Positions 8,059 through 17,565 of a stretch of DNA of 64,000 nt are shown piece by piece. Source of the DNA: DASZOC01 sp035550975 (GTDB taxonomy: Bacteria > Actinomycetota > CADDZG01 > WHSQ01); the NCBI GenBank assembly GCA_035550975.1, contig DASZOC010000066.1, positions 34,287 to 98,286 of the forward strand. Reading direction: 5' to 3'. The number at the start of each line of letters is the position of its first letter. Position 1 is the first letter of the stretch. The notes under the pieces were generated by a model. That model had not been told where the DNA came from and did no database searches. It saw nothing but the letters and a program-made list of their open reading frames with translations. The translations under genes were made by a program, and so were the position numbers.

Positions 8059-9605
8059 TCGATCGTGCCGTCGGGCATCGTCAGCACCCGATCGGGCTGC
8101 AGGGTCGCTACGAATTCTCGATCGTGACTCACGACGACCATCGTCCCTTTCCAGGCTGCTAGCGACCGCCCCACCGCGACCAACGACGGCGGGTCGAGGT
8201 TGTTCGTCGGCTCGTCGAGCAGCAACAGGTTGTGTTTGCCTGCTACCAGCTGCGCCAGCGCGAGTTTCGTCTTCTCGCCGCCCGACAGCGTGCCCGCGTC
8301 CTGGAACGCCATCTCTGCGCGCAGACCGAACATCCCGAGGAGCGATCGCAGCTGTTGGTCGGGGATGTTCGAGCTGGCGCGCATGTGCGTCAGCAGGTCG
8401 CGCCCGGCCGTGATGCCTTCGTGCTCCTGCGCGTAATAGCCGATCGACACGGCCGATCCCGCGACGACGACGCCTGCGTCGGCCGTTGCGACCCCGGCGA
8501 GGATCCGCAGCAGCGAGGTCTTGCCGGCCCCGTTCAGTCCCATGATCAGCATGCGCTCGCCACGCCCGACCTCGAACGAGACCTCGGAGAAGACCGGTGG
8601 GCCTCCATAGCCTTTGGCCAGCCGCTGGACCCGCAGCGCGATCTTGCCCATGTGCGGGGGGTCGGGGAACCGGTAGTCGACCGCGCGTTCGCCTCGCGGG
8701 CCTTCGATCGCGCTGCTTCTCATGCGTCCGACGCGGGTATCGAGCGTCTTTGCGATCCGCGCTCGCTTCTCGGTCTGATGCCGCATCGAGTCGGCCAGCG
8801 CGCTCAGTCGCTTGATCTCCGACTGCTGGCGCGCGGCGAGCTTCGCCAGCCGGGCTTCGTCGAGCTTCCGGGCGGTCCGGTACTGGGAGTACGTGCCCTT
8901 GTACCCGACCAGGGACCCTTCGTCGAGGTGCAGGACGCGCGTGATCGCTTCGTCGAGAAGGACGAGGTCGTGGCTGATCACGAGCAAGGCGCCGCGGTAG
9001 CTCCGCAGGAACCTCATGAGCCAGCTCTTCGCGTCCGTATCGAGGTGGTTCGTGGGTTCGTCGAGGAGGAGCAGGTCGCCGCCGGCGAACAGGATCCGGG
9101 CGAGCTCGACCCGCCGCCGTTCGCCGCCCGAGAGAGCTCCGAGGCGAAGCTCGAGCCGATCCTGCGCGAGTCCGAGGCCGGCCGTGGTGCGGCGCGCCTC
9201 GGCCTCCGCGGCGTAGCCGCCCGCGCTCCGGTAGGTCTCTTCGGCACGCGAGAAGCGAGCGACGTTGGAACGGCTCGGCGTCTCCTCGAGCTTCACGCGC
9301 AGCTTTTCGATCCGCACCGCCTGCTCGTCGAGCCCGCGCCCGGAGATGACGTGAGCCAGCGCCGTCCGCTCCAGCGCCTCCCCGTGCTGGCGAGGGTCCT
9401 GCGGCAGGTACCCGACGGCGCCCTTACGGGTGACGGTGCCCGCCACGGGCGCAGCGGCCCCCGCGAGCACTTTCAGCATGCTCGTCTTCCCGGCGCCGTT
9501 GCGGCCGACGAGCCCGACCTTTTCGCCTGCAGTCAGCGTGAAGCTGGCGTTCGTAACCACGACCCGCCCGCCAACCTCGACCGCGATATCTGTTGCCCTG
9601 AGCAT
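8016..9605 (-). CDS. ABC-F family ATPase (ribosome-associated translation factor type)
   Basis: Two ABC ATPase domains on one 529-residue chain without membrane segments, the layout of ABC-F proteins that bind the ribosomal E site. First Walker A is GRNGAGKT (34-41) with signature LSGGERRRVELARI and Walker B LLLLDEPTNHLD. The second has GLNGAGKTS, LSGGEKTKLALAQL and LLLLDEPTNNLD. The linker between domains is helical and rich in Arg and Lys, as in the P-site tRNA interaction motif. Whether it relieves stalling or protects from an antibiotic cannot be told from sequence. It is transcribed alone and divergently from the ftsH-like gene, with 226 bases between. Confidence 0.93.
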   Translation of the reverse strand: MLRATDIAVEVGGRVVVTNASFTLTAGEKVGLVGRNGAGKTSMLKVLAGAAAPVAGTVTRKGAVGYLPQDPRQHGEALERTALAHVISGRGLDEQAVRIEKLRVKLEETPSRSNVARFSRAEETYRSAGGYAAEAEARRTTAGLGLAQDRLELRLGALSGGERRRVELARILFAGGDLLLLDEPTNHLDTDAKSWLMRFLRSYRGALLVISHDLVLLDEAITRVLHLDEGSLVGYKGTYSQYRTARKLDEARLAKLAARQQSEIKRLSALADSMRHQTEKRARIAKTLDTRVGRMRSSAIEGPRGERAVDYRFPDPPHMGKIALRVQRLAKGYGGPPVFSEVSFEVGRGERMLIMGLNGAGKTSLLRILAGVATADAGVVVAGSAVSIGYYAQEHEGITAGRDLLTHMRASSNIPDQQLRSLLGMFGLRAEMAFQDAGTLSGGEKTKLALAQLVAGKHNLLLLDEPTNNLDPPSLVAVGRSLAAWKGTMVVVSHDREFVATLQPDRVLTMPDGTIDYWSDDLLDLVSLA

Positions 9606-9831
9606 GTCGTCATCCTGACGTCACAAGCGTCGCCGCGCACCGCGCGCGGCGAGGGGAGCGCGGCGTTACCGCCCGTGGACGGCGACGTACCTCAGAACGA
9701 GGCGTCCCTACCTGCGCAAACGTGCACATATCCGGCAGGAGCGGCGGTTGCTCCGCCTAACCACCGTGACACGGTTTCGCCGATCCGCCTACTACGCCGC
9801 TAGTATCCATCCACACGAACCGGAGGGATAG

Positions 9832-12099
9832 ATGTCCGAAGGCAACGCCGCGGCCGCACATCCGGTCGAGCAGTCCACGACCACTGGGTCCGCGCTGAAA
9901 AGAGCGCGTCGGCACGTCAAGCAGTACATGATCCGTCGGCGCCGGGCTGCCGTCAGCAAGAAGAAGGGCCCCCGCAAGACCTCGACCTACCTGCTCCTGC
10001 TCGCCCTGATCCTGTTGCTCGGGGCCTTCGGAGCAGCGCTCGTGTATCTGCAACCGAAACCCACCGGCGAAGAGATCTCCGTCGACCAGTTCACGGCGCT
10101 CGCGAGCGAGAAACGCCTCGGCACCGTCTCGTTCATGGACGAGGATGCCGTAGCGGTCGGCACTTATATAGCGCCGCCACCCGAGCCCAAGGTCGACGAC
10201 AAGCCGAACAAGGGCGCAGGCAAGACCGGTGACGGCGGGGAGCGCGGCGGGGAGAACGATGCCCGTGACGGCAACGGGGATGCCGGCGGCAGGGTGGACA
10301 GACAAGGCGGAGGCGCAGACGACGCCCGCGGCGCGGGTAAGGAAGGCGCTGCCCGCGAAGGCGCCCGCCGCGGCCGGCCCGCCGAGGAAGAGGCTTCCGT
10401 CGCACCGCCGGGCGCGGGCGAGTTCTACATGTCGTATCCCAGCAGCGATGCGTTCACCGCCATCCTCGTCGAGACCGCGGCGAACTCGGGAGCGACCGTC
10501 ACGGTCGACCAGCAAGCGACGAAGGCGGCGGTGCGCGCCGTCGCAACGTTCCTGCTTCCGCTGATGATCCTGGCGAACCTGTTCGCGCTGCTGTTCACGG
10601 CCGGGCGCGGCTCGAGCTCGGGCATCGGCGAGGTCCAGATGTTCGGGACGATCGCGAAGGGCAAGGTCGGTAAGGGCGCCCGGTCCTACAGTTTCGGAGA
10701 CGTCGCGGGAGCCGACGAGGCCGTTGCCGAGCTGCGCGAGGTACGCGATTACCTGAGGGACCCGGAGAAATACGAGGAGATCGGCGCAACCCCGCCGAAA
10801 GGCGTCTTGCTCGTCGGCCCGCCCGGGTGCGGCAAGACTCTGCTGGCCAAGGCGGTCGCCGGCGAGGCCGGTGTTCCGTTCTTCTCGGTTGCGGGAGCCG
10901 AGTTCGTCGAGTCCCTGGTAGGCGTGGGTGCGGCCCGGGTCCGCGACCTGTTCGCTCGTGTGCGCGCGGTGTCGCCGGCGATCGTATTCATCGACGAGCT
11001 CGACGCGGCCGGTCGCAAGCGCGGTGCGGGTGGCGGCGGTAACGAGGAGCGAGAGCAGACGCTGAACCAGATCCTCGTCGAGATGGATGGCTTCGACGTC
11101 AGCCAGGGAATGGTGGTCATGGGCGCCACCAACCGTCCCGACATCCTCGATCCCGCCCTGTTGCGTCCGGGCCGGTTCGACCGCTACGTGACCGTCGAGC
11201 AACCGGACTCCGAAGGCCGGACGCTGATCCTCAAGCTGCACGCACGCAATAAGCCGATGGCAGACGACGTCGACTACGAGTACCTCGCGCGCAGGACGCC
11301 GGGCTTCTCGGGCGCCGACCTCGCGAACGTCATCAACGAGGCCGCGCTCCTGACGGTTCGACAGGGCAAGGGCATCGTCCACACGGCCGAGCTCGAGGAG
11401 GCGATCCAGCGCGTCGTCTCGGGAACGCAGAAGAAGGGCCGCGTGCTGTCCGACCACGAGCGGCAGCGCGCCTCGTACCACGAGTCCGGCCACGCGCTGG
11501 TGTCCGCGGCTACCGGCCACGCAGAGGACGTGCACCGGATCTCGATCCTCGCGAGGGGCAAGAGCATCGGCGCCGCTAGCGTCCGCCGCGAGACCGATGC
11601 GGTGCTCTTTACGAAGAGCGAGCTGTTCGTGCAGCTGGTGACCGCGATGGGCGGCCTCGCCGCGGAGGAGCTCGTCTTCGGCGAGCACTCGACCGGCGCA
11701 GAGGAGGACCTCCTCAAGGCGACCGACCTGGCCCGCGACATGATCGGAAAGTTCGGCATGGGCAGCAAGCGAAGGAGGTTGCTGTCACCGAACGCGGACG
11801 AGTATCTGTCGGGCGAGGCGCAGCTGGGCGACATCTCGGATCTGACCCACCAGGAGATGGAGGGCGAGATCGACCGGCTCCTCAAGGAGGCCGAGCACGA
11901 AGCGGCACGACTCCTCGAGGCGCATCGGGACGTCCTCGACGAGATCGCGGGTCGCCTTGCGGCGGAAGAGACGTTGGAAGGAACGCGTCTTCAGGAGATC
12001 CTCGACCGTCTGGCGCCTGCGTCTTCCTCGAACGGGGCCGCCACCCATACGCGTGCGGGAACGGCCGTCTCGCCGGCGAATAAGAAAAGGCGTGGCTAA
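9832..12099 (+). CDS. ftsH: FtsH-like membrane AAA+ zinc protease with low-complexity insert
   Basis: ATP-dependent membrane-anchored protease for misfolded membrane and short-lived proteins, 755 residues. It has two membrane segments (about 53-73 and 238-257), AAA module Walker A GPPGCGKT (329-336), Walker B IVFIDELD (384-391), the second region of homology near GATNRPDILDPALLRPGRFD, and zinc site HESGH (550-554) with third ligand Asp626. The extracytoplasmic domain is odd: residues about 115-195 are a Gly/Arg/Lys/Asp-rich low-complexity stretch not seen in ordinary FtsH. The N-terminus is long and very basic (residues 23-49). The ATG has GGAGGGA upstream. The gene overlaps the next gene by 8 bases. 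Other FtsH paralogs may exist outside the window. Confidence 0.92.
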   Translation: MSEGNAAAAHPVEQSTTTGSALKRARRHVKQYMIRRRRAAVSKKKGPRKTSTYLLLLALILLLGAFGAALVYLQPKPTGEEISVDQFTALASEKRLGTVSFMDEDAVAVGTYIAPPPEPKVDDKPNKGAGKTGDGGERGGENDARDGNGDAGGRVDRQGGGADDARGAGKEGAAREGARRGRPAEEEASVAPPGAGEFYMSYPSSDAFTAILVETAANSGATVTVDQQATKAAVRAVATFLLPLMILANLFALLFTAGRGSSSGIGEVQMFGTIAKGKVGKGARSYSFGDVAGADEAVAELREVRDYLRDPEKYEEIGATPPKGVLLVGPPGCGKTLLAKAVAGEAGVPFFSVAGAEFVESLVGVGAARVRDLFARVRAVSPAIVFIDELDAAGRKRGAGGGGNEEREQTLNQILVEMDGFDVSQGMVVMGATNRPDILDPALLRPGRFDRYVTVEQPDSEGRTLILKLHARNKPMADDVDYEYLARRTPGFSGADLANVINEAALLTVRQGKGIVHTAELEEAIQRVVSGTQKKGRVLSDHERQRASYHESGHALVSAATGHAEDVHRISILARGKSIGAASVRRETDAVLFTKSELFVQLVTAMGGLAAEELVFGEHSTGAEEDLLKATDLARDMIGKFGMGSKRRRLLSPNADEYLSGEAQLGDISDLTHQEMEGEIDRLLKEAEHEAARLLEAHRDVLDEIAGRLAAEETLEGTRLQEILDRLAPASSSNGAATHTRAGTAVSPANKKRRG

Positions 12100-14767
12100 G
12101 TCTTTTCAGCGCGTCCTCGTCGCGATCACCTCCCTGGCGGTCGCGGTCGCACCCTTCGCAACCGGTTCCGCCGTAGCCGAGCCTGCCTGTGGCATCGCGC
12201 GAGGCATCTGGACGACGATCCCGGCCCCCCGGTTCCCGAAAGGGCCCCAGCAGCTCGCGGCCTACGAGGTGGACGGAGGCGCCCCGGCGCGCATCTTCGT
12301 GACCAACGGGATCTCGGTGATGCGCACCGTCGACGGTGCGTGCTCCTGGAAGCAGGTGTTCGCCCTCCCGGATGCGCCTACACCCGAGTCGCAGGCGACC
12401 GCGGCGAACTCCCGGATCCTGGAGATCGAGATCGCGCGCCGTCTGCGTACCCGCACGGTCCTCCGCATAGCCGAGGACACCGTCCAGGGGACCCGTCCTC
12501 ATATCGTCCTGTCCGACGACGGGGGAGAGTCGTGGCGCACCGGTGATGTCGGGCTGCCCCCGGCGGGGAACCCGGAAGACCTCGTGCTCCATCCCGCCAA
12601 CGCGCAGCACGCCTATCTGGCGGTGGACGTAGGGGGCGGTTCGATCGATTCGCTGTTCGCCAGCACCGACGGCGGCCAGACGTGGGCGCTGCGCTCGCAG
12701 CCGACGTCGCTCGCTTCCACGACCGGGATCGTCGCGCTGGAGCCCGACCCGACCGTGGCTTCGATCCTGTGGGCGTACGGACCCGGCGGCGTCTACCGGT
12801 CGGAAGACTCGGGGGCGACGTTCCATGCGGTCAACGAGTTCGCGGGCAGCCGGGTGTCGGTCGTCGACGTGTATCACGCCGAAGGCCCGTCACGGATCAT
12901 CGGGTACCGGCCGGACCATCGTGACGCGCGCTGGTCCGACAACAACGGCGCCACCTGGCTCAGCGTGTCGACGCCGCCGGACGTGACCTCGAGCGACACG
13001 GCTGGTGATGCCGACAAGGTGTTCGTCACCGCTCAGGGCCGCGTGTGGCAGTTCCACGCCCCCTCGTTCTCGTGGCTCGACCTCGCGGCGCCGCGGTCGG
13101 ATCTGCGGGACGTCGCGACCGATGCGGCCGGCGACGTCTATGCGATGAGCCCCGGCAGCATCGAGGTCGTCACACCTCCGGTCAGACGCACGCCGATCGA
13201 CCTTCCGGACGACGTCTTCGACGTGCCCCTCGTCAACCCGCCGCCGAAGCTCCAGCGTCATCCGCCGACCCTCGGCCCGAACGACAAGCGGGTCGTGCTC
13301 GACCCCGGTGACAGCAAGATCGTCCGCTATCAGTTGGGCCTTCCCGAGCGCCCTCTCCCGCTGAACGTGTTCTTCCTGTTGGACACCTCCGACAGCATGG
13401 GCGCCACGATCGGCGACCTCGCGCATTCGGTCGCGCAGATCATCAACCAGCTCGGACAGGAGAAGCTCGCCTTGAAGGTCGGGATCGGGGCATTCCGCGC
13501 CTACCCCGACCGCCTTATCCCCGTCCCGCGCTGCGACGAGGACACCAACGTCCAGCAACAGTGCGAGAAGAACTACGTCTTCCGCAACATCCTCGATATC
13601 ACCACCCCCGGCCCTGCCGTGACGGCCGCACTGGAGACCCTGGAATCGGATGCGGGTGGTTTCTACAAGTCACACCTCGGGGCGCTGTACCAGCTTGCGA
13701 CCGGCGAGGGCCAAGACCTGTACCCCCCGGGGCCGGCGGGGCACGACGTTCCTCCCGGCCTCCAAGCGAATTTCGACGACAACAGCCTGAGGGTCGTGAT
13801 CCACGCGACGGACGAGGCGTTCGGGGACGACGTGCGCCGGGATACCGGTGGCACCAGCCCCAACAACCCCGATCCTCCGGACATCCCCGAGTTCGACGAG
13901 GTTGCCGGCGCCTTCAATGCGCGCGGCATCATCCAGGTCGGGCTGTCGATCGGGCGGGGGCCGCGGCGCGACCTGGAGCGCGTGGCGGCGGATACCGGCG
14001 CGGTCGCTCCCGCGGTCGGGGTCGATTGCGGCAAGGGGTACTTCATCCCCGCAGGTGAGCCGCTCGTGTGCCCGGTCCAGCGCAACAACCTCACGCAGGC
14101 GCACAACCTCGTTCCTGCGATCGTCAACATCCTGAAGGCGGTCCCGGACTCCGCCAACGTGGCCCTGGACGTGAAAGGCAACGACCGCATCATCCAGAAG
14201 GTCGCCCCGGAGCTGCACGAAGACGTCGTCTTGCAGGTCGCTCGCGGCCTCTCTTTCGACGTCACCTACAGGTGTCCGGCCGATCTCGCGGGGAAGCGCT
14301 TCGACATCGACGTCGCCAGCCGGTCCGAGGGCGACCTACTCGATTCGGTGGTGACGCGGGTCGTCTGCCGCGCCGTCCCGAAACGTCCCCCCGTCCCGCC
14401 GGTGCCGCCGCTGGCCCCGCTGGCGCTCAGCGTCGCCGTCGCGGTGCCGCCTCCACCGCCTCCTCCGGTGAGCAACCTCACGAGCGCCAGCCAGGCGCAA
14501 TCCCAGGCGCAGGCGCAGACGGGGGCCGTCTTCGAGGAAGAGAAGTCGCCCCAGGTCGCTATCGCCGCCGCCTACCGCGAGGCGATGCAGGAGGAGAACG
14601 TCTACGAGTTCGAGATGGTCGCTTACGAGAACTCCCGTCGGGAGCAGGTGTCTCCCTACCTCACCCTCGGGGCGGGGGCCGTCATGGCGTCGATCTTCTA
14701 CGCGGGGATGACGCTCTCCCGGCAGCGCTCGCGCCTCGCGCTCCAGCGCCAGCGGCGCCGCCGCTGA
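12092..14767 (+). CDS. secreted membrane-anchored protein with BNR-like repeats and VWA domain
   Basis: 891 residues from a GTG inside the end of the ftsH-like gene (8-base overlap, so translation is probably coupled). A Sec signal peptide (about 1-30, ending near SAVAEP) is followed by a region of beta-propeller/BNR-sortilin-type repeats (SDDGGESW, ASTDGGQTW, SEDSGATF). A von Willebrand A domain of integrin-beta type then begins at about residue 422, with MIDAS motif DTSDSMG (Asp431). Next come a Pro-rich linker and one C-terminal membrane helix (about 855-875) with a very basic tail. The layout suggests an outward-facing adhesion or sensing protein anchored at the C-terminus. Coupling to FtsH suggests a shared envelope role, but this is inference. 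Confidence 0.85.
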   Translation: MAKSFQRVLVAITSLAVAVAPFATGSAVAEPACGIARGIWTTIPAPRFPKGPQQLAAYEVDGGAPARIFVTNGISVMRTVDGACSWKQVFALPDAPTPESQATAANSRILEIEIARRLRTRTVLRIAEDTVQGTRPHIVLSDDGGESWRTGDVGLPPAGNPEDLVLHPANAQHAYLAVDVGGGSIDSLFASTDGGQTWALRSQPTSLASTTGIVALEPDPTVASILWAYGPGGVYRSEDSGATFHAVNEFAGSRVSVVDVYHAEGPSRIIGYRPDHRDARWSDNNGATWLSVSTPPDVTSSDTAGDADKVFVTAQGRVWQFHAPSFSWLDLAAPRSDLRDVATDAAGDVYAMSPGSIEVVTPPVRRTPIDLPDDVFDVPLVNPPPKLQRHPPTLGPNDKRVVLDPGDSKIVRYQLGLPERPLPLNVFFLLDTSDSMGATIGDLAHSVAQIINQLGQEKLALKVGIGAFRAYPDRLIPVPRCDEDTNVQQQCEKNYVFRNILDITTPGPAVTAALETLESDAGGFYKSHLGALYQLATGEGQDLYPPGPAGHDVPPGLQANFDDNSLRVVIHATDEAFGDDVRRDTGGTSPNNPDPPDIPEFDEVAGAFNARGIIQVGLSIGRGPRRDLERVAADTGAVAPAVGVDCGKGYFIPAGEPLVCPVQRNNLTQAHNLVPAIVNILKAVPDSANVALDVKGNDRIIQKVAPELHEDVVLQVARGLSFDVTYRCPADLAGKRFDIDVASRSEGDLLDSVVTRVVCRAVPKRPPVPPVPPLAPLALSVAVAVPPPPPPPVSNLTSASQAQSQAQAQTGAVFEEEKSPQVAIAAAYREAMQEENVYEFEMVAYENSRREQVSPYLTLGAGAVMASIFYAGMTLSRQRSRLALQRQRRRR

Positions 14768-14852
14768 GGGCCTTCCCCCGAGGCAGGAAATGGCGCCTAG
14801 GGGGCGAACCACAGGGCAACAAACACCCGAGCCCTACCAAGGAGCGATTCAC

Positions 14853-15989
14853 ATGAGGAAGCTTGTAGGCCTGATCGCGGTTGGAGCCATGACCCTGGCT
14901 CTGCTCCCGGGAGCCCACGCGGGTCCCGGCCCCCACGGTGTCACGTCCGACAACGTCGAGCACGTTGGGTTCCTGCCGTTCAACGCCGGCACCGCCACGG
15001 GCGCGAGCTTCTTCAGCAAGGGCAAGGACGACTACATGGTCGTGACCAGCTGGCGCGACTTCGCCATCTACAACATCAACGACCCGGTCAAGCCGGTCGA
15101 GGAGAGTCGGGTCCCGTTCGGCTTCAAGTTCGAGAACGAGGACGTCTCTACGAACGGCCGGATCATGCTCTTCTCCGAGTCCCTGCCGGGCAACATCCTG
15201 CACGTGTGGGACATCGAGGACGTCACCAACCCCGTTCAGATCTCGCAGGTCAAGGGTGCCGGTGATCACACCACGTCGTGCATCCTCGACTGCAAGTGGG
15301 CCTACGGCGACTCCGGTCACATCACCGATCTCCGTAACCCGGCCAAGCCGGTCCTCATGAAGGAGAAGTGGGGCGACGGCATGCCTCCGCACGGCGGCAA
15401 CCACGACGTGACGGAGGTCGCGCCCGGCCTCGTGCTGACCTCGACGAACCCCATGCTGTTCCTCGATGCTCGGAAGGACCCGGTCCACCCGAAGTTCCTC
15501 GCGATGTCCGAGCAGATGCCGGCGTTCGTCCACTCGAACCTGTGGCCGCGTAACGCGAAGGACAACTTCGCCCTCAGCACAGGTGAGACCTGGACGCCTC
15601 CGAAGCAGTGCGGCGAGAGCTCCGCAGGCCTCACGAGCTGGAGCACGAAGGGGTGGCAGAAGACCAAGAGCCTGAAGAAGGTCGACACCTGGACCGCCTC
15701 GAAGGGCACCCAGATCGACGGGAACCCGATCGTGTCCGGCCCCTTCGGTTGCTCCTCGCACTGGTTCGACACGCACCCGAAGTGGCACAACGGCGGGCTC
15801 GTGGCGGCCGGTTGGTACAACAGCGGCACCCGCTTCCTGCAGGTCGACGGCAAGGGCAAGATCTCAGAGGCGGGCTACTTCCTGCCGAACGGTGGAGGCA
15901 CTTCCGCCGCCTACTGGGTCGACAGCAAGATCGTCTACGCGGTCGACTACCAGCGAGGCATCGACATCCTTCGCTACAACGGCAAGTAA
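14853..15989 (+). CDS. secreted LVIVD-repeat protein, copy 1
   Basis: 378 residues with a clear Sec signal peptide (cleavage near AHA-GPG at residue 22-25) and repeats of the LVIVD type, which form a beta-propeller: DFAIYNINDPVKPVEES, LHVWDIEDVTNPVQIS, GHITDLRNPAKPVLM, and the final GIDILRYNG. Four cysteines in two close pairs could form disulfides outside the cell. The ATG at 14853 has AAGGAG 8 bases upstream. Function of LVIVD proteins is unknown; a binding or scaffold role is inferred. It is paralogous to the protein at 16443-17558, with the same signal peptide-GPGP beginning and the same last motif. A strong hairpin follows. Confidence 0.88.
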   Translation: MRKLVGLIAVGAMTLALLPGAHAGPGPHGVTSDNVEHVGFLPFNAGTATGASFFSKGKDDYMVVTSWRDFAIYNINDPVKPVEESRVPFGFKFENEDVSTNGRIMLFSESLPGNILHVWDIEDVTNPVQISQVKGAGDHTTSCILDCKWAYGDSGHITDLRNPAKPVLMKEKWGDGMPPHGGNHDVTEVAPGLVLTSTNPMLFLDARKDPVHPKFLAMSEQMPAFVHSNLWPRNAKDNFALSTGETWTPPKQCGESSAGLTSWSTKGWQKTKSLKKVDTWTASKGTQIDGNPIVSGPFGCSSHWFDTHPKWHNGGLVAAGWYNSGTRFLQVDGKGKISEAGYFLPNGGGTSAAYWVDSKIVYAVDYQRGIDILRYNGK

Positions 15990-16012
15990 CTAACGAAGCC
16001 GCACACGATCTA

Positions 16013-16047
16013 GTAAAGGGCCCGCCGGAAACCGGCGGGCCCTTTAC
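16013..16047. terminator. 16-bp perfect hairpin after LVIVD copy 1
   Basis: The stem GTAAAGGGCCCGCCGG (16013-16028) pairs exactly with its complement (16032-16047) around an AAA loop. It lies 23 bases after the LVIVD stop codon and between that gene and the convergent small gene. There is no U-run on the + strand, so it may act as a Rho-independent-like bidirectional block or an RNA 3' end stabiliser. Confidence 0.8.
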
Positions 16048-16104
16048 ATGTCCTCGAACTTTCTTGAACCACCGTCTCGGCTCGGTTCTTGAGGAAAGTT
16101 CGCG

Positions 16105-16338
16105 TCAGGTCGGGGGTTCCTCGACGATGACCTCGTCCAGGAACTCGTCACTGCCGTCGCCCGCGGCCCTGATCGCGGTCTCGTCACCCGGCCGCAACGT
16201 AAGGAACCGGCCGTGCTCGCCGCGCGCCTTCTTGACGTACGAGACGAAGCGGTCGAGATAGAGATCCTTCGCGTGCTTCTCGAGCCGCTCGAGATCGATC
16301 GTGAGCCCGGAGCTGCGCTGTTCGTCCCTTGCATCCAT
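16105..16338 (-). CDS. small conserved-looking protein of unknown function (77 aa)
   Basis: A 77-residue charged protein (starting MDARDEQRSSGLTIDLERLE) with a basic helical middle and an acidic tail, with no recognised domain and no signal or membrane segment. A GTG at 16341 sits one codon earlier and fits better the AAGGGGA site 9 bases before it. An ATG at 16371 is also possible. It is on the opposite strand between the two LVIVD paralogs and convergent with the first. Codon use agrees with a real gene, and the internal phrase RFVSYVKKARGEHGRFL is protein-like, but I cannot assign a function. Confidence 0.65.
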   Translation of the reverse strand: MDARDEQRSSGLTIDLERLEKHAKDLYLDRFVSYVKKARGEHGRFLTLRPGDETAIRAAGDGSDEFLDEVIVEEPPT

Positions 16339-16442
16339 CACGTTCGCGGGTCCCCTTCGTAGGTGCGGCAAGCGTACCGTGAGGCAGGAGGCGAACGCGT
16401 TCGTGGAGAACCCTCACGCGATACCTATCAAGGAGCATGTTG

Positions 16443-17558
16443 GTGTTCAGGAGGCTGATCGTCGGTCTCGCGGCCGCTGCGGTCGCCGTCACTGCGACGG
16501 TGGCCAGTGCCGGCCCCGGTCCGGGTTACTTCGCGAGCGACAACGTCGAGTTTGTCACGCACGTCCCGTTGAACAACGACTCGGCCGGTGCGCGGCTCGT
16601 GGGCGATCACTTCTACATCACGAGCTCGCGGGGCCTTCTGATCTACGACGTCTCCGATCCGGTGAACCCGAAGCAGCTGAGCTTCCTGCCGCTGTTCCAG
16701 ACGCCCTACTTCGCCGAGGAGGATCCCGACACGAACGGAAGCATCCTGCTGGTCGGGGGCCTCGACCGCTACCTGCACGTCATCGACGTCGAGGACAAGA
16801 CGAACCCCCAGGTGATCGGCAAGCTCTTGGGCGCCGACTCGCACACGACGACTTGCGTGCTGAACTGCAGATGGGCCTACAACTCGGGCGGCGACATCAT
16901 CGACCTGCGCGACCCGACCGAGCCGAAGATCGCGGGGAGCTGGTCGCGGGGGAGCCCCGCCGGCAGCGCACATGACGTGACCGAGGTCGCGCCGGGCATA
17001 GTCATGACCTCTTCGAGCCCGATGCTGTTGCTCGACGCTCGTAAGGATCCGGCGAAGCCGAAGCTGATCGCGAGCGTCCGCGACCTGGAGCCCCGCTACA
17101 TCCACGGGAACCACTGGCCGCGCGCGATGAAGGACGATTTCCTCCTCGTGCAGGGAGAGACGACCAGCGGCGCGTCGACCTGTGGTGACGAGGAAGACGG
17201 GTCGTTCATGACGTTCGATGCCACGAAGTGGCGCAAGACCCGCAGCTTCCGGATGATCGACGAGATGCGCCTCGGGACCGGGCTGCCCACCGACGGCAAG
17301 ATGCCGCTCGGGACCTTCTGCGCCCACTGGTTCGAAGTGCACCCGTCGTTTCGCAACGGCGGCCTCGTCGCGATGGCGTGGTACGAGAACGGCTCGCACT
17401 TCCTGCGCGTGAGCAACAAGGGCAAGATCTCGCACGACGGCTACTTCCTGCCCGCGGCGGGCTCGACATCGGCGATCTACTGGGTCACCGACGAGATCGC
17501 CTACACCGTCGACTACAACCGCGGGATCGACATCCTGCGCTACACCGGCAAGCCTTGA
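16443..17558 (+). CDS. secreted LVIVD-repeat protein, copy 2
   Basis: 371 residues, a paralog of the 14853-15989 protein. Shared features are a signal peptide ending near ASA-GPGP, HDVTEVAPG, SPMLLLDARKDPAKPK, WFEVHPSFRNGGLVA and the last motif RGIDILRY. Beta-propeller repeats include GLLIYDVSDPVNPKQLS and LHVIDVEDKTNPQVIG. Start choice: AAGGAG (16430-16435) is only 1 base from an ATG at 16437 but 7 bases from the GTG at 16443, so the GTG is preferred; the ATG would add two residues. It is secreted, so it acts outside the membrane; the ligand is unknown. It ends 7 bases from the convergent ABC transporter operon. Confidence 0.87.
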   Translation: MFRRLIVGLAAAAVAVTATVASAGPGPGYFASDNVEFVTHVPLNNDSAGARLVGDHFYITSSRGLLIYDVSDPVNPKQLSFLPLFQTPYFAEEDPDTNGSILLVGGLDRYLHVIDVEDKTNPQVIGKLLGADSHTTTCVLNCRWAYNSGGDIIDLRDPTEPKIAGSWSRGSPAGSAHDVTEVAPGIVMTSSSPMLLLDARKDPAKPKLIASVRDLEPRYIHGNHWPRAMKDDFLLVQGETTSGASTCGDEEDGSFMTFDATKWRKTRSFRMIDEMRLGTGLPTDGKMPLGTFCAHWFEVHPSFRNGGLVAMAWYENGSHFLRVSNKGKISHDGYFLPAAGSTSAIYWVTDEIAYTVDYNRGIDILRYTGKP

Positions 17559-17565
17559 CCCTCGG

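Noticed and set aside
9616..9623. TGACGTCA palindrome in the ABC-F/ftsH gap
   Set aside because: Eight-base palindromes are common in GC-rich DNA, and it stands alone without spacing or repeats to mark an operator.
9757..11688. 643-codon open frame opposite the ftsH-like gene
   Set aside because: Composition is a GC-rich shadow; the + strand carries all AAA and zinc motifs.
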